DNA from: Pseudobutyrivibrio xylanivorans
GTDB taxonomy: Bacteria; Bacillota; Clostridia; Lachnospirales; Lachnospiraceae
Length of the DNA stretch: 64,000 nucleotides
Reading direction: 5' to 3'
Assembly (NCBI RefSeq): GCF_008935055.1
Contig: NZ_CP043028.1
Span: 447,501-511,500 of the forward strand
Shown here piece by piece: positions 8,299-16,825 of this stretch. How positions within the stretch are numbered: the stretch's first letter is position 1; every line of letters begins with the position of its first letter. The notes beneath the pieces are model-generated. The model was not told the origin of the DNA, did no database searches, and saw nothing but the letters and a program-made list of their open reading frames with translations. A program made the translations under genes and the position numbers.

Positions 8299-10701
8299 CT
8301 AATTTTCGTCCACGTATTTCTGAATATTGCTAGCGTTTGCGTAGCGCTTAACCTCATCTCCATTGATAACTACAAGAGTCGGTGCCTGCATAACGCCATA
8401 TTTCTTCGTCATATCAACCTGCTCCTCAGCATCGATAAGGATGTACTCCTCATCCTCTAGTATTTCCTTTGCACGAGCGCAGTTTGGACATGTCTTTGTT
8501 GTGAAAAGATACTTTACACCAGTTGCTGGCTCCTCTGACACAATTTCAAGATTTACCTTTGGCATTTCCTGCTGTGGAGCCTGAGCTGTCTGCTCTGCAA
8601 CATGTCTCTCACCTGCCTTGCGGCATATAGAACCTGCAATATCGTAAAGCTTACGATTCTTAAACTCCTGAGTCTTGCCCTCGTTCCAGTTCTGAACTGG
8701 ACGATAGTATCCTGTGATACGGCTGTAAACCTCTGCTGTCTTACCGCAGTGTGGGCAGGTATAATGCTCGCCAGCAATATAGCCATGATCCTTACATACA
8801 GAGTATGTAGGTGAAAGTGTATAGTATGGCAATCTGTAATTCTCAGCTATCTTGCGTACAAGATTTGCAGCTGACTCCCATGTAGGAAGTTTCTCGCCTA
8901 TAAAGGCATGGAATACAGTACCTGATGTGTAAAGTGTCTGAAGCTCATCCTGAACATCAAGAGCATCAAAGATGTCTGAAGTAAACTCAACAGGCATGTG
9001 TGAGCTATTGGTATAGAATGGTGTGTCACCTTCCTTACCAGCTGTGATGATGTCTGGGAACTGCTCGCGGTCATGCTTTGCAAAACGGTATGTTGTAGAC
9101 TCTGCTGGTGTAGCCTCAAGGTTATAGAGGTCACCGTACATCTCCTGATAATCAGAGAGACGCTCACGCATGTGATTGAGCACGTCCTTTGCAAACTGCT
9201 GTGTCTTCTCATTTGTCATATCTGCACGAAGCCAGTTAGCATTGAGACCAACCTCGTTCATACCGATAAGACCGATTGTAGAGAAGTGATTATTAAATGT
9301 ACCAAGGTATCTCTTTGTATAAGGATATAATCCCTCATCAAGAAGCTTTGTGATGACACCACGCTTAATCTTAAGTGAACGTGCTGAGATATCCATAAGC
9401 TTATCAAGGCGGGCATAGAAATCAGCCTCATCCTTTGCCTGATATGCAATACGAGGAAGGTTGATTGTAACAACGCCTACCGAACCAGTGCTCTCTCCTG
9501 AACCGAAGAATCCGCCTGACTTCTTACGAAGCTCACGGAGATCAAGACGAAGACGGCAACACATAGAACGAACATCGCTTGGCTCCATATCTGAATTGAT
9601 ATAGTTGCTGAAGTATGGTGTTCCGTACTTAGCTGTCATTTCGAATAAGAGACGATTGTTCTCTGTGTCTGACCAGTCGAAATCACGTGTAATAGAATAT
9701 GTAGGTATTGGATACTGGAAGCCACGTCCGTTAGCATCGCCCTCGATCATAATCTCAAGGAATGCCTTGTTAACCATGTCCATTTCCTTCTTGCAGTCCT
9801 TGTACTTGAAGTCCTGCTCCTTACCACCAACGATAGCTGGAAGCTCTGCCAAATCATTAGGCACTGTCCAGTCCAAAGTGATGTTAGAGAATGGTGCCTG
9901 AGTACCCCAACGAGAAGGAGTATTTACACCGTATATGAACGCCTCGAGGCACTTTTTAACCTCTTCGTACGATAAATTGTCTGTTTTAACGAATGGTGCA
10001 AGGTAAGTATCAAATGAAGAGAATGCCTGCGCGCCTGCCCACTCATTCTGCATGATGCCAAGGAAATTTACCATCTGATTGCAAAGAACAGAAAGGTGCT
10101 TTGCAGGTGCTGATGTAATCTTTCCTGTGATTCCACCAAGTCCCTCCTGAATAAGCTGCTTTAATGACCAACCTGCACAGTAGCCTGTAAGCATAGAAAG
10201 ATCATGAATGTGGATTTCTGCATTGCGGTGTGCATTTGCAATCTCCTCATCATAAATCTCTGAAAGCCAGTAGTTAGCTGTGATTGCACCAGAGTTTGAA
10301 AGGATAAGTCCACCTACAGAATATGTAACAGTAGAATTCTCCTTTACACGCCAGTCCTCTACCTTGACATAGCTATCCACAACATTCTTGTAGTCAAGAA
10401 CAGTAGACTTCATGTTGCGCATCTTTTCGCGCTGTTTTCTATATAAAATGTAAGCCTTGGCAACATCTGTGTAACCAGTCTGCTCCAAAACGTTTTCAAC
10501 GGAATCCTGGATGTCCTCTACAGAAATCTTGCTTTCCTTGATTTTATTCTGAAAATCTGCAGACACTCTAAGTGAAAGCAAACCAATAATATCATCATTA
10601 TAAGACTTGCCAGTAGCCTCAAATGCTTTTGCAATAGCATCATTAATCTTGCCAAGATTAAACTCTGCGATTTCCCCATCTCTTTTTACAACATCAAACA
10701 A
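8299..10701 (-). CDS. nrdD: Anaerobic (class III) ribonucleoside-triphosphate reductase with C-terminal glutaredoxin-like domain
   Basis: An 800-residue protein that makes dNTPs without oxygen by a glycyl radical. An ATP-cone regulatory domain (about 1-90, VVKRDGEIAEFN) precedes the catalytic barrel. The zinc site CPHCGK and the radical loop SRITGYYRPVQNW, with the radical Gly in RITGY, are present. After the usual C terminus there is a linker and a thioredoxin/glutaredoxin fold with a CPNC redox motif (about 727-800), possibly an on-board electron donor. The start is TTG at 10701, the only in-frame start that keeps the ATP-cone, with GGTGAG upstream. The activating enzyme gene nrdG is not next to it and must lie elsewhere. 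The promoter carries NrdR-like boxes (10861-10907). Confidence 0.95.
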   Translation of the reverse strand: MFDVVKRDGEIAEFNLGKINDAIAKAFEATGKSYNDDIIGLLSLRVSADFQNKIKESKISVEDIQDSVENVLEQTGYTDVAKAYILYRKQREKMRNMKSTVLDYKNVVDSYVKVEDWRVKENSTVTYSVGGLILSNSGAITANYWLSEIYDEEIANAHRNAEIHIHDLSMLTGYCAGWSLKQLIQEGLGGITGKITSAPAKHLSVLCNQMVNFLGIMQNEWAGAQAFSSFDTYLAPFVKTDNLSYEEVKKCLEAFIYGVNTPSRWGTQAPFSNITLDWTVPNDLAELPAIVGGKEQDFKYKDCKKEMDMVNKAFLEIMIEGDANGRGFQYPIPTYSITRDFDWSDTENNRLLFEMTAKYGTPYFSNYINSDMEPSDVRSMCCRLRLDLRELRKKSGGFFGSGESTGSVGVVTINLPRIAYQAKDEADFYARLDKLMDISARSLKIKRGVITKLLDEGLYPYTKRYLGTFNNHFSTIGLIGMNEVGLNANWLRADMTNEKTQQFAKDVLNHMRERLSDYQEMYGDLYNLEATPAESTTYRFAKHDREQFPDIITAGKEGDTPFYTNSSHMPVEFTSDIFDALDVQDELQTLYTSGTVFHAFIGEKLPTWESAANLVRKIAENYRLPYYTLSPTYSVCKDHGYIAGEHYTCPHCGKTAEVYSRITGYYRPVQNWNEGKTQEFKNRKLYDIAGSICRKAGERHVAEQTAQAPQQEMPKVNLEIVSEEPATGVKYLFTTKTCPNCARAKEILEDEEYILIDAEEQVDMTKKYGVMQAPTLVVINGDEVKRYANASNIQKYVDEN

Positions 10702-10807
10702 TTCTTCTCACCAATTTCCTTTCTCAATTATCTCCCCAAAAGGACTCCCTATAACAAACCTTTTGTTGTCCAAATTTAAAGCGTTCTTCCAAGGTTTAAG
10801 CAAAATA

Positions 10808-10833
10808 AAATGCATCCGACGTCTGATGCATTT
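10808..10833 (-). promoter_or_regulatory. 5' leader hairpin of nrdD
   Basis: AAATGCATC/GATGCATTT is a perfect inverted repeat followed on the minus strand by a T-rich stretch (TATTTTG). With the predicted start of transcription near 10848, this hairpin would be close to the 5' end of the nrdD mRNA. It could stabilise the message or act as a small attenuator. Confidence 0.45.
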
Positions 10834-10854
10834 CCTCTCTTTTGACTTGAATAT

Positions 10855-10907
10855 ATGTTAACAAAATATATAGTAAAGGGTCAATGTCTAATCACTATAT
10901 ATAGTGC
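10855..10907 (-). promoter_or_regulatory. nrdD promoter with two NrdR-type boxes
   Basis: A minus-strand promoter is visible: TTGACC (10879-10884) and TAACAT (10855-10860) with an 18-nt spacer. Two sites resembling the NrdR consensus ACACWATATATWGTGT are at 10861-10876 (ACAAAATATATAGTAA) and 10892-10907 (palindromic core CACTATATATAGTG). They are 31 bp apart start to start, about three helical turns, the spacing known for NrdR pairs. The first box lies in the spacer between -35 and -10, so NrdR bound with ATP/dATP should repress nrdD. Confidence 0.7.
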
Positions 10908-11002
10908 TTTTCGTCATAATTACCTAAAATCACATTTGAGATTTGATTATTTTCTAAGTAGAATTATGTTTCAACGCACACAATATTTTGTATTTAGACA
11001 TA

Positions 11003-11033
11003 AAAAAGACACACTATATATAGCGTGTCTTTT
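11003..11033 (-). terminator. Terminator after the TPR lipoprotein gene
   Basis: AAAAGACAC/GTGTCTTTT and an inner CTATA/TATAG form a long stem just after the stop at 11042, followed by TTTTTTA on the minus strand. The stem contains a NrdR-box-like stretch (11011-11028), but the overall shape is that of a terminator. Confidence 0.7.
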
Positions 11034-11041
11034 CAGCGTAT

Positions 11042-11995
11042 TTATCTCGATTGCAAGAATATTTGCTCTTTTTGAGCTTCCTCGTCATTTGGGTACTTCT
11101 CTATATATTGTGCCAGCACCTCTTTGGCTTCTGAGTATCTGTTAAGCTTTTCCAGGGCAGCAACCTTCCCCTTCATAAGCTGTGACATATTGTCTATTGA
11201 ATCAAGGCTCAACCCAGCCTCATAATAGTTCAGAGCATTCTCATAATTGCCATAGGTAAGCTCAATATCTCCCAATGTTCCAAGGGCTTCACTTGTAACC
11301 TCTTCTGATGCAGCATATTCTTCAAGCAGCGCCTGGGCTGAAACATAATCAGAATTATCCTGATAGATTTTTGCCAGATAAAGCTTTGCGTCTATTACAC
11401 CCTTTTCATTAGCTTCCTTCAAAAGTTTCTCTGCTTCGTCACTCTGTCCAAGGATATAATAAATCCTGCCCTTAAAATACTTTGACTCAGCAGATTTATC
11501 TGAAACCTCAAGCGCATTATTTAAATATACCAAGCCCTGATCGGTGTACCCCAGAGCATTCAGGTTATCATATATTTCTATATATAATAGATAGTTCTTT
11601 TCATCAATGGCAACAGCAGCATCATAATCCTTAATTGCCTGACCAATCTCTCCCTCGCCGGCATAAATGCTTCCCCTAAGAAAATATGGCTTGTAGTTTT
11701 TGTCGTCATACTTGATAAGGTAAGTGTAAGTTGAAGCCGCATCCTCAAACTGATTATTTTTGAACTGAGCAGCTGCCTTGTAATAGTCAATATCAAGCTC
11801 CAGGTCAGTAACCTTTCCTATAGAACATCCAAGGGCCTTATCAAAGAGACTAACCGCCTCCTCATAATTCCCCTCTTCCATTGCAGCTACACCCTGATCT
11901 CTCAGCTGAATTTCCTTTTGATTATACCTGCTGCAGCCTGTCAAACAGCCAGCAGCACCTATGATTAATGCTAACGTTAGCAGTCTTTTCTTCAT
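11042..11995 (-). CDS. TPR-repeat lipoprotein
   Basis: A 317-residue protein with a lipoprotein signal peptide (MKKRLLTLALII...) and the lipobox LTGC near residue 21, so it should be anchored on the outer face of the membrane. The rest is made of about seven tetratricopeptide repeats, seen as evenly spaced A..Y...G.Y..A...Y..A patterns (EEGNYEEAVSLFDKAL, GEIGQAIKDYDAAV, GNYENALNYYEAGL). Such repeats bind other proteins. It has its own terminator and no operon partner. The partner is unknown. Confidence 0.85.
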   Translation of the reverse strand: MKKRLLTLALIIGAAGCLTGCSRYNQKEIQLRDQGVAAMEEGNYEEAVSLFDKALGCSIGKVTDLELDIDYYKAAAQFKNNQFEDAASTYTYLIKYDDKNYKPYFLRGSIYAGEGEIGQAIKDYDAAVAIDEKNYLLYIEIYDNLNALGYTDQGLVYLNNALEVSDKSAESKYFKGRIYYILGQSDEAEKLLKEANEKGVIDAKLYLAKIYQDNSDYVSAQALLEEYAASEEVTSEALGTLGDIELTYGNYENALNYYEAGLSLDSIDNMSQLMKGKVAALEKLNRYSEAKEVLAQYIEKYPNDEEAQKEQIFLQSR

Positions 11996-12061
11996 ACAGA
12001 TTCTCTCTTTTATGTTTTTGTATATTATTAACTTTAAAGTATATACAAAGAAAATACTATA

Positions 12062-12397
12062 CTAAATATGCATTAAATTCAGTTCATCCTCTAAGGATTT
12101 TATCAAAAAAGAGTTCAGAGACATCCCCAGCATCTTGGCACCAACTGCTGCTCTCTGATGAAGCTGAGGATTAATTCTCACATTAAACTTTCCAGAATAT
12201 GGCTTTTCATACTCCACACCATCTTCCTTACACCATTCCAAATAATCCTCAACAGAATTTTTGAACTCCTCCTCAAGCTCTTTTACAGAAGAACCCTGAA
12301 AAGTAATAACAGTCCTTGTATTTATAACTTCGCCCACAAAAATATGCTGTTCATCATCAAACTCTACTTTTCCAATATAACCCTTATAGTTCATCAT
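12062..12397 (-). CDS. hicB: HicB-family antitoxin
   Basis: A 111-residue protein: an N-terminal HicB partial RNase-H-like fold (YKGYIGKVEFDDEQHIFVGEV, about 1-55) and a C-terminal ribbon-helix-helix DNA-binding segment (FNVRINPQLHQRAAVGAKMLGM then SLNSFLIKSLEDEL). It would bind the HicA toxin and repress its own operon. It follows hicA, the usual order for this family, and its start overlaps the stop of the restored hicA frame. Confidence 0.88.
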   Translation of the reverse strand: MMNYKGYIGKVEFDDEQHIFVGEVINTRTVITFQGSSVKELEEEFKNSVEDYLEWCKEDGVEYEKPYSGKFNVRINPQLHQRAAVGAKMLGMSLNSFLIKSLEDELNLMHI

Positions 12398-12647
12398 TCT
12401 GTCACCCCCGCATTCTCTAAAAATCTTCTAACTGATTTCACAGCCCCTTGTCTGTAGTGTTCTCTGGGTGTGGTCTATGAAACACAGCTCTTTCTTTATT
12501 AAGTTCAACTCTGACTCTTGAGCCATTCCCTTCAGTGACTTTTCCACCTAATAAAATAAATAAATGCTCTATGTCTGACCATTTTATATCTGATCTGATG
12601 GGATTATAAAAAATATCCCTAAGAATTTTCTTATCTTTATTATTCAT
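12394..12647 (-). pseudogene. hicA: HicA-family mRNA interferase with a frameshift near the C terminus
   Basis: Starting at ATG 12647 the frame encodes the HicA dsRNA-binding-like fold: WSDIEHLFILLGGKVTEGNGSR and VFHRPHPENTTDKG. The catalytic His that normally sits in a GSH context is missing here (NGSRVRV), although HRPHP is present. The frame hits a stop at 12438-12440 right after a run of four G. Reading one G twice (a -1 shift) continues as AVKSVRRFLENAGVTE, the normal HicA tail, and stops at 12394-12396, overlapping the hicB start. Either the gene is recently broken at the G-run, the run varies in length, or it is a base-calling error. A 57-60-residue truncated product is still possible. 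Confidence 0.75.
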
Positions 12648-12705
12648 GGTACCACCATTTAGTACTATTTTCAAATTATATAAAATTCCCACCAATGTAC
12701 ATATG

Positions 12706-12714
12706 TGTTATAAT
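12706..12714 (+). promoter_or_regulatory. Extended -10 promoter of the CorC/HlyC-type gene
   Basis: TGTTATAAT is a perfect extended -10 (TGnTATAAT), with transcription expected near 12721. It is followed by AGGAGG at 12751-12756. Confidence 0.65.
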
Positions 12715-12767
12715 ATGTCGCAAATGAAGATATTATCATTTCTATTACTAAGGAGGGCCTTTTACAT

Positions 12768-14042
12768 TTGGATGTTCACTTGTTAGTTAAATTTTTTATT
12801 TTGTTAGTTCTGCTTATCTTATCAGGATTCTTTTCATCTGCTGAAACAGCATTAACAACCGTAAATAAAATAAAGCTAAAAACAATGGCGGATGATGGGG
12901 ATAAAAAAGCCAAAAGAGTATTAAAAGTTGTAAATCGACCAAAGAAGATGCTATCTGCTATTCTTATTGGAAATAATATAGTTAATTTATCCGCTTCATC
13001 TTTAGCAACCACTCTAGCTATTGATATATTTGGTAGTGTAGGTGCTGGAATAGCCACAGGTATTCTCACATTGTTAATACTTATATTTGGTGAGATTACC
13101 CCTAAATCAATTGCCACATTAAATTCAACCAGCTTGAGCCTTACTTTTGCGCCTTTTATAGGAGCTCTGATGTGGTTGCTCACTCCTGTCATCGAAATAA
13201 TCAACTTTCTCTCAGGTATCTTTATCAGAATGTTCGGCATCGACCCTGACTTCAAGGACGAGACCATCACCGAAGAAGAAATCCGCACTATGGTTGATGT
13301 CAGCCATGAATCAGGTGCTATAGAGCAGGATGAGCGCACAATGATTCACAAGGTGTTTGATTTCTCTGATGCCTGCGCCAAAGAAGTCATGATTCCTCGA
13401 ATCGATATGACAATGGTGGATGCAGATGCCACCTATGAAGAGCTAATTGCTGTTTTCAAAGAGGATATGTACACAAGAATTCCCGTGTGCGAGCCAGACA
13501 CTGAAAAAGTACTTGGCATCGTCAATATGAAGGATTTTTTAGGGTTAAATCCGCCTGAAGATTTCAAGGTCACCGACTATCTTAGAGATGCCTATTTTAC
13601 CTATGAAATGAAGAATGTCTCTGACTTGTTTGATGAAATGCGTGAAGAATCTGCATCTTTATCAATTGTACTTGACGAATATGGCGAGCTTTCCGGCATG
13701 ATTACTCTTGAAGATCTCCTAGAGGAAATAGTTGGAGAAATTCGCGATGAATATGATGAGGATGAGGAAGACCCAGTTGTCCGCCTGAGCGAAAGAGAAT
13801 ATCAAGTCCTTGGTTCTATGAATCTTGAAGATTTATGCGATATTATTCCTCTTGGCTTTGAAAGCGACGACTACGATACAATCGGAGGCTACATAGTCGG
13901 CGCATTCGACCACTTTCCAAACGTAGGAGAGACTTACGTCTCAGAGGATGGAACTATCATCCGTGTCCTTGCCGTAGAAAAAAAGAGAATCACAAAGCTT
14001 CGCATCAAGCTATCGGCCCAAGCCACCCAGCCACAGCAGTAG
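12768..14042 (+). CDS. CorC/HlyC-family membrane protein (DUF21-CBS-CorC_HlyC)
   Basis: A 424-residue protein. An N-terminal DUF21 membrane domain (about 1-185; four hydrophobic segments, with FSSAETALTTVN and GEITPKSIA) precedes a CBS pair (about 200-330, MIPRIDMTMVD and LSIVLDEYGELSGMITLEDLLEEIVGE) and a C-terminal CorC_HlyC domain (about 345-420). Family members act in magnesium/cobalt efflux or tolerance; the name haemolysin is historical. The start is TTG 12768: AGGAGG lies 11 nt upstream and the nearby ATG at 12772 is out of frame and stops at once. Its 3' end overlaps the convergent gene at 14005-14754 by 38 nt. Confidence 0.9.
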   Translation: MDVHLLVKFFILLVLLILSGFFSSAETALTTVNKIKLKTMADDGDKKAKRVLKVVNRPKKMLSAILIGNNIVNLSASSLATTLAIDIFGSVGAGIATGILTLLILIFGEITPKSIATLNSTSLSLTFAPFIGALMWLLTPVIEIINFLSGIFIRMFGIDPDFKDETITEEEIRTMVDVSHESGAIEQDERTMIHKVFDFSDACAKEVMIPRIDMTMVDADATYEELIAVFKEDMYTRIPVCEPDTEKVLGIVNMKDFLGLNPPEDFKVTDYLRDAYFTYEMKNVSDLFDEMREESASLSIVLDEYGELSGMITLEDLLEEIVGEIRDEYDEDEEDPVVRLSEREYQVLGSMNLEDLCDIIPLGFESDDYDTIGGYIVGAFDHFPNVGETYVSEDGTIIRVLAVEKKRITKLRIKLSAQATQPQQ

Positions 14043-14754
14043 AAATATTGATTATCAGACCTAATCCACCAATCATCTGGAACGCAATATGCAATCCAGC
14101 TGCAGGTGGATGGGTCTTATTTTTTATCATTCCCAACCTTCTATCTTTTATACAGCATTCATAATCCAGAACTATATTCAGGATAACTCCTGCCGTATTT
14201 ACAAAAACAAATATCCAAAGACTTATTTCAGTTTTGAGGTTGATGTACAAATATAGATTTGCGAAAAGAAGGAGATTCTTCACTATTGCTGCCTCAATCT
14301 TTTTCTTCCAACTCATCCTATAATCCTCCGCGCTCTCAGTTGACCATGTGTCAACCTCCGCTCTTAGCTCTTTGACAATATCCTCCGGCATCTTTCCAGC
14401 CTTTCCTCCTAGAGTCACCGCATTTCTATCAAGAATATAGGTATGAAGCTTTTTCATCGGCTTACAGCCAATATGATAATAAACGTAAGAAAATCCTTTT
14501 GATGGTGGCCGCTTCATCGCCTTTATCAAAATTCTGGCCATAAACCTATCGTCAATAAAGGTATAATAAAGACTTTTCAGTATTTCCGAAGGCATTGCAC
14601 CTGTTGCCGCTATATCAATAAGTCGAAACATGTATAGTCTCTTTTTCTGATGCAACTGTTTCATTGAATGACGATGCACAATTGCTGACACAATTGAAAT
14701 AATGCCTGTAATGCCCCATAACAGAAAACATATTGTTAAAGTATTAAATTGCAT
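14005..14754 (-). CDS. Uncharacterised membrane protein
   Basis: A 249-residue protein with an N-terminal hydrophobic helix (about 3-25), a basic/polar middle region (about 30-155) and hydrophobic stretches near 157-175, 178-200 and 222-246. I do not recognise the family. It is convergent with the CorC-type gene and overlaps it tail to tail by 38 nt. A terminator of the cyclophilin gene lies upstream at 14800-14822, so it is probably transcribed alone. Confidence 0.65.
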   Translation of the reverse strand: MQFNTLTICFLLWGITGIISIVSAIVHRHSMKQLHQKKRLYMFRLIDIAATGAMPSEILKSLYYTFIDDRFMARILIKAMKRPPSKGFSYVYYHIGCKPMKKLHTYILDRNAVTLGGKAGKMPEDIVKELRAEVDTWSTESAEDYRMSWKKKIEAAIVKNLLLFANLYLYINLKTEISLWIFVFVNTAGVILNIVLDYECCIKDRRLGMIKNKTHPPAAGLHIAFQMIGGLGLIINISTAVAGWLGPIA

Positions 14755-14799
14755 ACTACTCCCGTGGGAATAAATCGATGTGATTAATAGAAAACAAAA

Positions 14800-14822
14800 A
14801 CGACACGCTAAACGCGTGCCGT
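14800..14822 (-). terminator. Terminator after the cyclophilin gene
   Basis: ACGGCACG/CGTGTCGT (minus strand, one G-U pair) followed by TTTTTGTTTT. Confidence 0.8.
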
Positions 14823-14859
14823 TAGATTAACATAATTTGAAAGCTAAGTAAAGCAAAAA

Positions 14860-15381
14860 TTAAACTGTCTCTGGCTCTGGATACTCAACACCAAATGTCT
14901 CAACAGTAACCTTCTTCATCTTCTGCTCCTGTACAGGTCTGTCTGACCAGTCTGTATCTGTCTCAGCAATCTTGTTTACAACGTCCATACCCTCGATTAC
15001 CTTACCGAATGCAGCATAGTCTCCATCAAGATGTGGGCTTGTCTTGTGCATGATAAAGAACTGGCTTCCTGCTGAATCAGGAATCATTGTACGAGCCATT
15101 GAAAGAACGCCTGGCTCATGCTTAAGATCGTTCTTGAAGCCGTTGCTTGAGAACTCACCCTTGATCGAATAACCTGGGCCGCCCATACCTGTTCCGTCTG
15201 GATCTCCGCCCTGAAGCATAAAGCCATTGATTACGCGGTGGAAAATAACACCGTCATAGAAATTGTGGTTAATTAAGCTGATGAAGTTGTTAACTGTGTT
15301 TGGGGCAATCTCAGGATAAAGCTCAGCCTTCATGATATCCCCATTCTCCATTTCAATCGTAACTACAGGATTCTGTGCCAT
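14860..15381 (-). CDS. Cyclophilin-type peptidyl-prolyl cis-trans isomerase
   Basis: A 173-residue single-domain cyclophilin that speeds cis-trans isomerisation of proline bonds. The active-site pattern is clear: VIFHRVINGFMLQGGD (catalytic Arg in FHR), GSQFFIMH and FGKVIEGMDVV. There is no signal peptide, so it acts in the cytoplasm. The start at 15381 follows AAGGAGAA. It lies downstream of the mrp gene, with structured element copy 1 between them, and is followed by its own terminator. Confidence 0.95.
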   Translation of the reverse strand: MAQNPVVTIEMENGDIMKAELYPEIAPNTVNNFISLINHNFYDGVIFHRVINGFMLQGGDPDGTGMGGPGYSIKGEFSSNGFKNDLKHEPGVLSMARTMIPDSAGSQFFIMHKTSPHLDGDYAAFGKVIEGMDVVNKIAETDTDWSDRPVQEQKMKKVTVETFGVEYPEPETV

Positions 15382-15427
15382 AAAATAATTCTCCTTCCTT
15401 AAATCCGCTAGTTACGGCTACAGGATC

Positions 15428-15517
15428 TTTGACTGTTACGCTTACAAGCCTGATGATTTCTCCGCTCGACTAAATGTCTCGCTTAAGAAATATCAGAGCT
15501 TGACAGCTACAGTCAAA
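15428..15517 (-). ncRNA. Structured element, copy 1 (between mrp and the cyclophilin gene)
   Basis: On the minus strand a long hairpin: outer stem TTTGACTGT/ACAGTCAAA, a GC/GC pair between two internal loops, CAAGC/GCUUG, a single bulged U, CUGAU/AUCAG, a variable stem and an apical unit GCGAGAC-AUUUA-GUCGAGC. In the apical unit GAC/GUC and GC/GC enclose two adjacent G-A mismatches, a tandem sheared pair typical of RNA. It lies 60 nt after the mrp stop. A fragment of the element's head (GTTACGGCTACAGG) is repeated just outside it at about 15411-15424. See copies 2-4 for the covariation. Confidence 0.65.
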
Positions 15518-15576
15518 ATTTATAGCCTACCAGCTCATTTAAAAACTGTTTGTTAATTTAATATTTAATTATCTAA

Positions 15577-16455
15577 TTATTTAATTGTAGTTTCTACGTT
15601 CTCGAGGATTGTCTTGGCACCCTCGAGGTATTCGTTATTTACATCAAAGATGCGACCTGCATCTGCTGCTGTAGCAAGTGCACGATCCATAGGCATCTTG
15701 CCAATAACTGGAAGCTTGAGCTCTGCTGCCACTTCGTCGATATGGCTCTCTCCGAAGATTTCAATCTTCTTGCCACAGTCAGGGCACTTAATATAAGAGT
15801 AGTTTTCAACAAGACCAAGCACTGGAATGTGCATCATATCAGCCATGTTGTAAGCCTTCTTCACAATCATCTGAACAAGCTCCTGAGGGCTTGTAACGAT
15901 TACGATGCCGTCTACTGGAAGTGACTGGAAGCATGTAAGAGGAACATCACCTGTTCCTGGTGGCATATCTACAAAGAGATAATCAAGCTCACCCCACTCA
16001 ACATCTGTCCAAAACTGCTTTACAACTCCTGCGATAACTGGACCTCTCCAAACTACTGGAGACTCCTCATCATCAAGGATAAGATTGATTGACATAATCT
16101 TGGTGCCATCCTCTGCAACCTCTGGAAGCATAATGCCCTCAGCGTTTGCTGCAGCTGGACCGTGTACACCAAACATCTTTGGAATAGATGGACCTGTAAT
16201 ATCTGCGTCAAGAACACCTACCTTGTATCCTGCTCGAGCCATAACGCCAGCAAGTGAAGATGTGACCATTGATTTACCAACGCCACCCTTTCCAGATACA
16301 ACGCCGATGACATGCTTTATATTTGAATTAGCATTTGGTGCTTCAAGAAAAGCTGTATTTCTAATGCCTGCCTTTGAAGCCTCTGCTGAAGGGCATCCCT
16401 CGCAAGAGCCTCTTGAGCAAGAGCTGGCTGAAGCACATGAACTATTATCTGCCAT
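15577..16455 (-). CDS. mrp: Mrp/NBP35-family P-loop ATPase, Fe-S cluster carrier
   Basis: A 292-residue protein of the Mrp/ApbC family, which carries and delivers [4Fe-4S] clusters to apoproteins in the cytoplasm. The deviant Walker A GKGGVGKS (about residue 55) and the MinD-like nucleotide-binding region DYLFVDMPPGTGD are present. The cluster-binding CPDCGKK is near residue 225. The N terminus is Cys-rich (CASASSC, CSRGSCEGC), as in NBP35-type proteins, instead of the DUF59 domain of other Mrp proteins. It is the first gene before the cyclophilin gene, preceded by a 370-nt region with DnaA boxes. Confidence 0.92.
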   Translation of the reverse strand: MADNSSCASASSCSRGSCEGCPSAEASKAGIRNTAFLEAPNANSNIKHVIGVVSGKGGVGKSMVTSSLAGVMARAGYKVGVLDADITGPSIPKMFGVHGPAAANAEGIMLPEVAEDGTKIMSINLILDDEESPVVWRGPVIAGVVKQFWTDVEWGELDYLFVDMPPGTGDVPLTCFQSLPVDGIVIVTSPQELVQMIVKKAYNMADMMHIPVLGLVENYSYIKCPDCGKKIEIFGESHIDEVAAELKLPVIGKMPMDRALATAADAGRIFDVNNEYLEGAKTILENVETTIK

Positions 16456-16627
16456 TATTAAACCTCCTATTTGTTGATAACTTAATTATTTACACTGCCA
16501 ATTAGTATAACATATTCTCACACATTGTACTCGTACATTTGTAAATACAATGGCTCAATTATCAAAATTCGTTGAAAAATCAGTGTTTATCGGAATTGTT
16601 GTTACATGCACCAACTTATCAACCAAG

Positions 16628-16697
16628 TTATCCACAATTTCCACAATTCAAAATTTTTAGTTGAGGATAAGTTAATCTAATAAACAACTTATCCACA
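16628..16697. promoter_or_regulatory. Cluster of DnaA boxes in the mrp/exporter intergenic region
   Basis: Two perfect DnaA boxes (TTATCCACA) are at 16628-16636 and 16689-16697 on the plus strand. A one-mismatch box lies between them on the minus strand (TTATCCTCA, about 16664-16672), and a weaker TTATCAACC just upstream. The 370-nt divergent region 16456-16825 is AT-rich and otherwise holds only the two promoters. No dnaA or dnaN gene is nearby, so this is more likely a DnaA-titrating or DnaA-regulated site than the origin. Confidence 0.5.
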
Positions 16698-16825
16698 TTT
16701 TCCCCTTTTATTAACAAATATTCACTAAATAACCTCTATTAATTGATAATATACCCTTAAAAGAGAGTTTTTATTTTTCCCTATCTTAGTTATAATGAAG
16801 TGAATAATTAAACCGAGGTATACAA

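Noticed and set aside
10996..11033. A third NrdR box at 11011-11028
   Set aside because: It lies inside the stem of a strong terminator for the TPR gene and has two mismatches, so the terminator explains the palindrome.
12801..14042. Naming the CorC/HlyC-type protein a haemolysin
   Set aside because: DUF21-CBS proteins are linked to metal-ion homeostasis; the haemolysin label comes from an old annotation.
16456..16825. Replication origin at the DnaA box cluster
   Set aside because: No dnaA, dnaN, rpmH or similar gene is near, and only two perfect boxes are present.
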